Source of the DNA: RUG708 sp050946535
Lineage (GTDB): Bacteria; Bacillota; Clostridia; Peptostreptococcales; Anaerovoracaceae
NCBI GenBank assembly: GCA_050946535.1
Contig: JBMNUZ010000009.1
Location: 1-64,000 of the forward strand
Direction: 5' to 3'
Length of the DNA: 64,000 nucleotides
Shown: piece after piece, positions 60,444 to 64,000 of the stretch
Layout of the letters: every line of letters begins with the position of its first letter
Position numbering within the stretch: position 1 is the first letter of the stretch
Position numbers and translations under genes: made by a program
Notes under the pieces: generated by a model
What the model was told of the DNA's origin: nothing
What the model saw: only the letters and a program-made list of their open reading frames with translations
The model's database searches: none

Positions 60444-60848
60444 CTAAAGATCCTTGAGGATCTCATCATCATCTTCGGAAACAGCAAAATCCATATCTTC
60501 AGGAATGTCGGCGTCAACCACTTCCACTCCGAGGTCGTCGATGCCCACGCTTTCCTTCTCGGTCTCAAGCTTCTGAATATCCGAATATTCAGAGTCTATG
60601 TGCTTGCAGATCTCTATGATGCTTTCGTCAAACTCATGACCATTTTTATACTGTTCGTAGACGAGTTTGCCGATGTTAAACTTGCTTGATCTTATATCTT
60701 TTTCCTTTTTTCTGATGTTCATGGAAATCTTGCTTGATTCGGTGAACTCACCGATCTTCTGGGCAATCGATTTCCCGATTTCTCCGACATTCTGAGCTGC
60801 TGACTGAGCTGTCTTTGCTGCATCGCCCTTGTTATCAAGAATAGCCAT
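60444..60848 (-). CDS. Hypothetical coiled-coil protein
   Basis: 134 residues, with AAGGAGG upstream of ATG 60848. N-terminus is Ala-rich, then a long coiled coil (KISMNIRKKEKDIRSSKFNIG through IDSEYSDIQKLETEKESVG) with the pattern IGKLVYEQYKNGHEF that recalls the N-terminal half of small clostridial zinc-ribbon proteins, but the zinc ribbon itself is missing. The C-terminus is strongly acidic. Function unknown. Lies between znuA and the RNase P RNA gene. Confidence 0.7.
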   Translation of the reverse strand: MAILDNKGDAAKTAQSAAQNVGEIGKSIAQKIGEFTESSKISMNIRKKEKDIRSSKFNIGKLVYEQYKNGHEFDESIIEICKHIDSEYSDIQKLETEKESVGIDDLGVEVVDADIPEDMDFAVSEDDDEILKDL

Positions 60849-60873
60849 GTGTCTTTACCTCCTTATCAGAAAT

Positions 60874-61225
60874 CTGTGAGCAGGTCTGTAAGCCGAGTTC
60901 TGTATCAAACGATCATCTTTCTAGACGCCGCGTTGCCGCGGCGCTCAAGCGACCTACCATATAAGGCCGACGACGGGCCGCCGTCTCAAACAGCCTGTTT
61001 TTGGTCTTGCTCCGGGTGGGGTTTACATGGACGCGCCGCGTTACCGCAGCGCCGGTGGGCTCTTACCCCGCCTTTTCACCCTTGCCGCATAAGCGGCGGT
61101 ATATCTCTGCTGCACTTTCCCTGAAGTCGCCTTCGCCGGACGTTATCCGGCACCCTTGCCCTGTGGAGCCCGGACTTTCCTCATCACGCTCTGCGGCGTG
61201 ACGCGATCGTCTGACCTACTCACAC
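60874..61225 (-). ncRNA. rnpB: RNase P RNA (bacterial type A)
   Basis: Minus strand shows the invariant GAGGAAAGTCCGGGCTCC near the 5' end, the P1 helix GTGAGTAGGTC / GACCTGCTCAC at the ends, the CCCCACC region, and the conserved 3' ACAGA-containing strand. Catalytic RNA that trims tRNA 5' ends; over 40 tRNAs would depend on it. Well placed beside nif3-trmK-rpoD. An AGTATA at 61236-61241 gives a plausible -10. Confidence 0.95.
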
Positions 61226-61320
61226 ATTGAATTTAGTATATCAGAAAATGTATTTTATTAAAAGAAAATGAGTATAAAAACCTCGTGAATTTATATTCAT
61301 AAAATGCGGACATATTTTCA

Positions 61321-61404
61321 CGTCGTGCGGACGGGCATTTACGTCATATGAATGGGCAATCGCGTCGTGCGGACGGACAATCGCGTCATACGAACGGATT
61401 GATA
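61321..61404. repeat. 21-bp tandem repeat seeded by the nif3 3' end
   Basis: Four 21-bp units (61321, 61342, 61363, 61384). The last contains the nif3 stop codon and final Asn-Pro-Phe-Val codons in complement; the others extend outward from the gene. Confidence 0.85.
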
Positions 61405-62174
61405 TCTGCTCTGGAAGGAATGATCTCGGCTCTGTCACCGATATCCTCCCTGAGAAGTGCCGCCATGTTGTCCGCAAAGAGCACTTCGGTTCCGTAGTGC
61501 CCGGCGTCTATAACGCAGAACCCGATATCGCAGATATGCCTGGCTTCGTGATATTTGAGATCTCCTGTGACAAATACGTCTGCTCCGTTTGCAACCGCGT
61601 CGTCAGCGAATTCCGACCCTGCTCCCGTGCAGAGGCCGATAAACTGCACCGACTCGGGTTTAATGCCAGCGATTCTTATCCCGTCAGCCCCGCACACATC
61701 CGAAAGCCTTCTCTCGAACACATCGAAGGGAACAGGCTCGCTGTAATGCCCGTAACGGCCCATGCCGGCGTCGGGATCTGTTTCATCCGGATACATCGGG
61801 ACTATGTCGATGAGGCCCAGCTTTTCCGCCAGATCCTGGTTCGTCCCGTGTGCGGCGGAATCAAACGACGTATGCGCCGAATACACGGATATTCCGTTCT
61901 GAATCAGCTTTATAACCTGTGCTCCCTCGGGATCGTCGTCTCTGATATTCCCGATTTTGTTGAAAAACAGCGGATGGTGCGTGACGATGAGCTTCGCGCC
62001 GCATTCGACAGCCTCGTCCACGACGCTGCTCTCTATCTCGAGGCACGTCAGTATTTTATTAATACCGGCATCAGCATCCGCGAGGATCTGTATGCCGCTG
62101 TTGTCCCACGATTCCTGAAGGCGTTCAGGTGCCTGCCTTCTGACTGCTTCCACAGCATCTCTGATATTGATCAT
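61386..62174 (-). CDS. NIF3/YqfO-family metal-binding protein
   Basis: 262 residues from ATG 62174 (AAGGA seven bases upstream), chosen because it gives the typical INIRDAVEAVRRQAPERLQESWDNSG start; an earlier ATG at 62204 is less likely. Metal-site motifs LIVTHHPLFFNKIGN, YSAHTSFDSAAHGTN and VIDAGHYGTE are present. Also called GTP cyclohydrolase I type 2-like; the role is unclear but widely conserved, next to trmK. Ends in a 21-bp repeat array. Confidence 0.9.
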   Translation of the reverse strand: MINIRDAVEAVRRQAPERLQESWDNSGIQILADADAGINKILTCLEIESSVVDEAVECGAKLIVTHHPLFFNKIGNIRDDDPEGAQVIKLIQNGISVYSAHTSFDSAAHGTNQDLAEKLGLIDIVPMYPDETDPDAGMGRYGHYSEPVPFDVFERRLSDVCGADGIRIAGIKPESVQFIGLCTGAGSEFADDAVANGADVFVTGDLKYHEARHICDIGFCVIDAGHYGTEVLFADNMAALLREDIGDRAEIIPSRADINPFV

Positions 62175-62184
62175 TGTTCCGTCC

Positions 62185-62952
62185 TTAACTCCGCTTTGCT
62201 GCATCTCCTATCCTTCGAAATGCCTCGAGCCTCTTTTCAGCCCTGAGCTTTCTCCGGTCAGCGTGCTCTGAACAGCCGTTCGCGGTTATATTGTCTATGA
62301 CCAGCTGCTCCGTCTGGCATTTGTGATTTATATATTCGTCATATCCACCCGTAACGGCGTACATGACAGGCAGTTCATCGTAAATTCTTTCGCCGAGTCC
62401 GAGCCTTGCCTCGAGCCTTCCGGCTTCCTCGGCCTTTTCCCGCTCGAAGCTGTTCATGAGGTCGTTTCTCCTGACTGTTATGATCTCGCAGTATCTTTTG
62501 TCTTCGACTGCTATTTCCTCTGAAACCACTGTGAAATCTCCGAGTCTCCTCAGATAACTCCGCAGGCTGAAGCTGTGGTTCCTGGGCTGCAGTATCAGTG
62601 TTCCGGCAGTTTTCACGACGCCGGCGCCGCGGCTGAGTATCTTCGAAATCAGGATGCCGCCCATGCCTGCGATTATGATGTCGTCTGCCTCGCCGGGACT
62701 CACTACGTCAAGCCCGTAGCCCTGTCTCAGATCAGGCTTCACTTCGGGAAGATAACGTCTGAAACTTGCCGCAGCCTTTTTCAGCGGTCCTTCGTTGACA
62801 TCGGTCAGAATCACCTTGTCTGTCACGCCGGACGAAATGAGCCACACCGGTATATATCCGTGATCCGTTCCGATATCAGCCGTCCTGCTGCCTGGAGAAA
62901 CATGCGAAGCGATCATCTGCATGCGCTCCGAAAGCTTTATTTTCCCTGCCAT
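62185..62952 (-). CDS. trmK: tRNA (adenine22-N1)-methyltransferase
   Basis: 255 residues. TrmK motifs: RMQMIASHVSPGSRTADIGTDHGYIPVWL, SAM-binding DVNEGPLKKAA, GLDVVSPGEADDIIIAGMGG and LILQPRN. Methylates A22 in tRNA. Starts one base after the rpoD stop, typical rpoD-trmK-nif3 order of Firmicutes. Confidence 0.94.
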   Translation of the reverse strand: MAGKIKLSERMQMIASHVSPGSRTADIGTDHGYIPVWLISSGVTDKVILTDVNEGPLKKAAASFRRYLPEVKPDLRQGYGLDVVSPGEADDIIIAGMGGILISKILSRGAGVVKTAGTLILQPRNHSFSLRSYLRRLGDFTVVSEEIAVEDKRYCEIITVRRNDLMNSFEREKAEEAGRLEARLGLGERIYDELPVMYAVTGGYDEYINHKCQTEQLVIDNITANGCSEHADRRKLRAEKRLEAFRRIGDAAKRS

Positions 62953-62953
62953 C

Positions 62954-64000
62954 TTACAGATAATCCTTGAGTTTCTTGCTGCGGCTCGGATGCCTGAGCT
63001 TTCTCAGCGCCTTCGCCTCGATCTGTCTTATGCGTTCCCTGGTGACGTCGAACTCGCGTCCTACTTCTTCAAGGGTGCGCGCTCTGCCGTCTTCGAGACC
63101 GAACCTCAGCTTGAGCACTTTCTGCTCCCTGTCCGTTAAAGTCGAAAGGACTTCCTCGAGCTGATCCTTGAGCATTGAATATGCGGCAGCATCGGCCGGA
63201 GCCGGAACGTCTTCGTCCGGAATGAAATCGCCGAGATGGCTGTCTTCCTCCTCGCCTATAGGCGTTTCGAGTGATACAGGCTCCTGGGCGATCTTCAGGA
63301 TGTCTCTGACCTTCTCTACAGGCAGTTCCATCTGAGCCGCTATCTCTTCAGGAGTAGGCTCTCTGCCGAGTTCCTGCAGCAGCTGCCTCGAAACCCTTAT
63401 CAGCTTGTTTATAGTCTCGACCATATGCACAGGAATTCTTATCGTCCTCGCCTGGTCTGCGATGGATCTCGTGATCGCCTGTCTTATCCACCATGTGGCA
63501 TATGTGCTGAACTTGTATCCCTTGCGCCAGTCGAACTTGTCTACTGCTTTAATGAGCCCGAGGTTTCCCTCCTGAATGAGGTCGAGGAAAAGCATGCCTC
63601 TGCCGACGTAGCGCTTTGCGATGCTTACGACGAGACGCAGGTTGGCTTCGCAGAGCTTTTTCTTTGCCTCTTCGTCGCCCTGTTCCATTCTCTTGGCAAG
63701 CTCTATCTCTTCGTCTGCCGTCAGCAGATTGACCTTCCCTATCTCCTTGAGATACATGCGGACAGGATCGTCTACGGCCACGTTCTTCGACATGTTCTCT
63801 TCGAAATTGTCGCCCTTGTCTTTGCTCTTCTTTTTTTCAGCTTTATCCCCTGCACCAGCCTGCGAGCCTTCGCTTTCGGAGACGATTTCTATACCGCTTG
63901 CGATGAAAAGATCATACAGGCTTTCGACCTGATCCTTGTCCAGATCTATGTTGTAGAATTTGTCCGCTATTTCCTGATAAGACAGAAATCCGTTCTTTTT
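62954..64000 (-). CDS. rpoD: RNA polymerase sigma factor RpoD (partial, 5' end off window)
   Basis: At least 348 residues are inside the window; the frame is open to the right edge. Region 1.1 is seen (KKNGFLSYQEIADKFYNID), followed by a charged linker, then region 1.2 DPVRMYLKEIGKVNLLTADEE, region 2 (GNLGLIKAVDKFDWRKGYKFSTYATWWIRQA), region 3 and region 4 with LKLRFGLEDGRARTLEEVGREFDVTRERIRQIEAKALRKLRHP. Housekeeping sigma factor; a shorter internal start at 63793 is not the real one. Confidence 0.97.
   Translation of the reverse strand, partial: KKNGFLSYQEIADKFYNIDLDKDQVESLYDLFIASGIEIVSESEGSQAGAGDKAEKKKSKDKGDNFEENMSKNVAVDDPVRMYLKEIGKVNLLTADEEIELAKRMEQGDEEAKKKLCEANLRLVVSIAKRYVGRGMLFLDLIQEGNLGLIKAVDKFDWRKGYKFSTYATWWIRQAITRSIADQARTIRIPVHMVETINKLIRVSRQLLQELGREPTPEEIAAQMELPVEKVRDILKIAQEPVSLETPIGEEEDSHLGDFIPDEDVPAPADAAAYSMLKDQLEEVLSTLTDREQKVLKLRFGLEDGRARTLEEVGREFDVTRERIRQIEAKALRKLRHPSRSKKLKDYL

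Overview
The window looks like a chromosomal segment of a strictly anaerobic Clostridia-type Firmicute. The evidence is a set of clostridial gene arrangements: rpoD-trmK-nif3 beside a bacterial RNase P RNA, aspA-hydF for [FeFe]-hydrogenase maturation, iron-sulfur serine dehydratase sdaAB-sdaAA, alaS near ireB-ruvX, a giant BadF/2-hydroxyacyl-CoA-dehydratase-type activase, an FchA/FolD pair and a Gram-positive LexA box. Ribosome binding sites are strong (AGGAGG-like), promoters are sigma-A-like, and TTG and GTG starts are used (pirin, hisF, PFL protein, znuC). The species cannot be named from sequence alone.

Layout. 1-2.1 kb holds two dead insertion sequences (an IS30 fragment and an internally deleted IS256 element) around a small SLH-domain exported protein. 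2.1-14.4 kb carries a MarR regulator, a LexA-controlled Y-family polymerase with its YolD-like partner, an NSS transporter, a GNAT acetyltransferase, a DUF212 membrane protein, aspA-hydF and a divergent EamA exporter/LysR pair. 14.5-18.3 kb has a PPK2 kinase, a small repair-type operon (YbjQ, DNA glycosylase, HD protein) and a pirin. 18.5-20.65 kb is an unusual transcription unit: a good promoter, nine 45-bp repeats encoding a 15-residue repeat protein, then about 1.3 kb without convincing genes, closed by a perfect terminator. 21-31 kb has a CDF transporter, tRNA-Leu, DUF47-PiT, a C_GCAxxG_C_C protein behind a structured leader, tRNA-Gly, serine dehydratase, alaS and ireB-ruvX. 31.1-33.35 kb is a second gene-poor stretch. 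33.3-44.2 kb carries a LysM/YneA-like protein, then one long minus-strand operon hisZG(fused)-hisD-hisB-hisH-hisF-hisI-polA-coaE-hypothetical, with histidinol-phosphatase divergent. 44.6-57.3 kb holds dprA, a membrane spermidine-synthase-like protein, panB/folD/fchA, yebC, and the PFL-ACT-activase cluster. 57.5-64 kb has znuABC, a hypothetical protein, RNase P RNA, nif3, trmK and the 3' part of rpoD, which runs off the right edge.

Two themes stand out. First, nearly every longer intergenic space has its own short degenerate tandem array (units of 17, 18, 21, 23, 24, 26, 28, 30, 31, about 45 and 65 bp). In at least three cases (pirin, nif3, hisJ-like) the unit includes the last codons and stop codon of the adjacent gene, as if gene 3' ends were copied outward in tandem. 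Second, several enzymes look functionally shifted: FolD lacks the usual cyclohydrolase lysine but sits next to FchA, HisZ and HisG are fused, the his operon lacks hisA/hisC/hisE but is coupled by overlap to polA and followed by coaE, and the pirin has lost two metal-ligand histidines.
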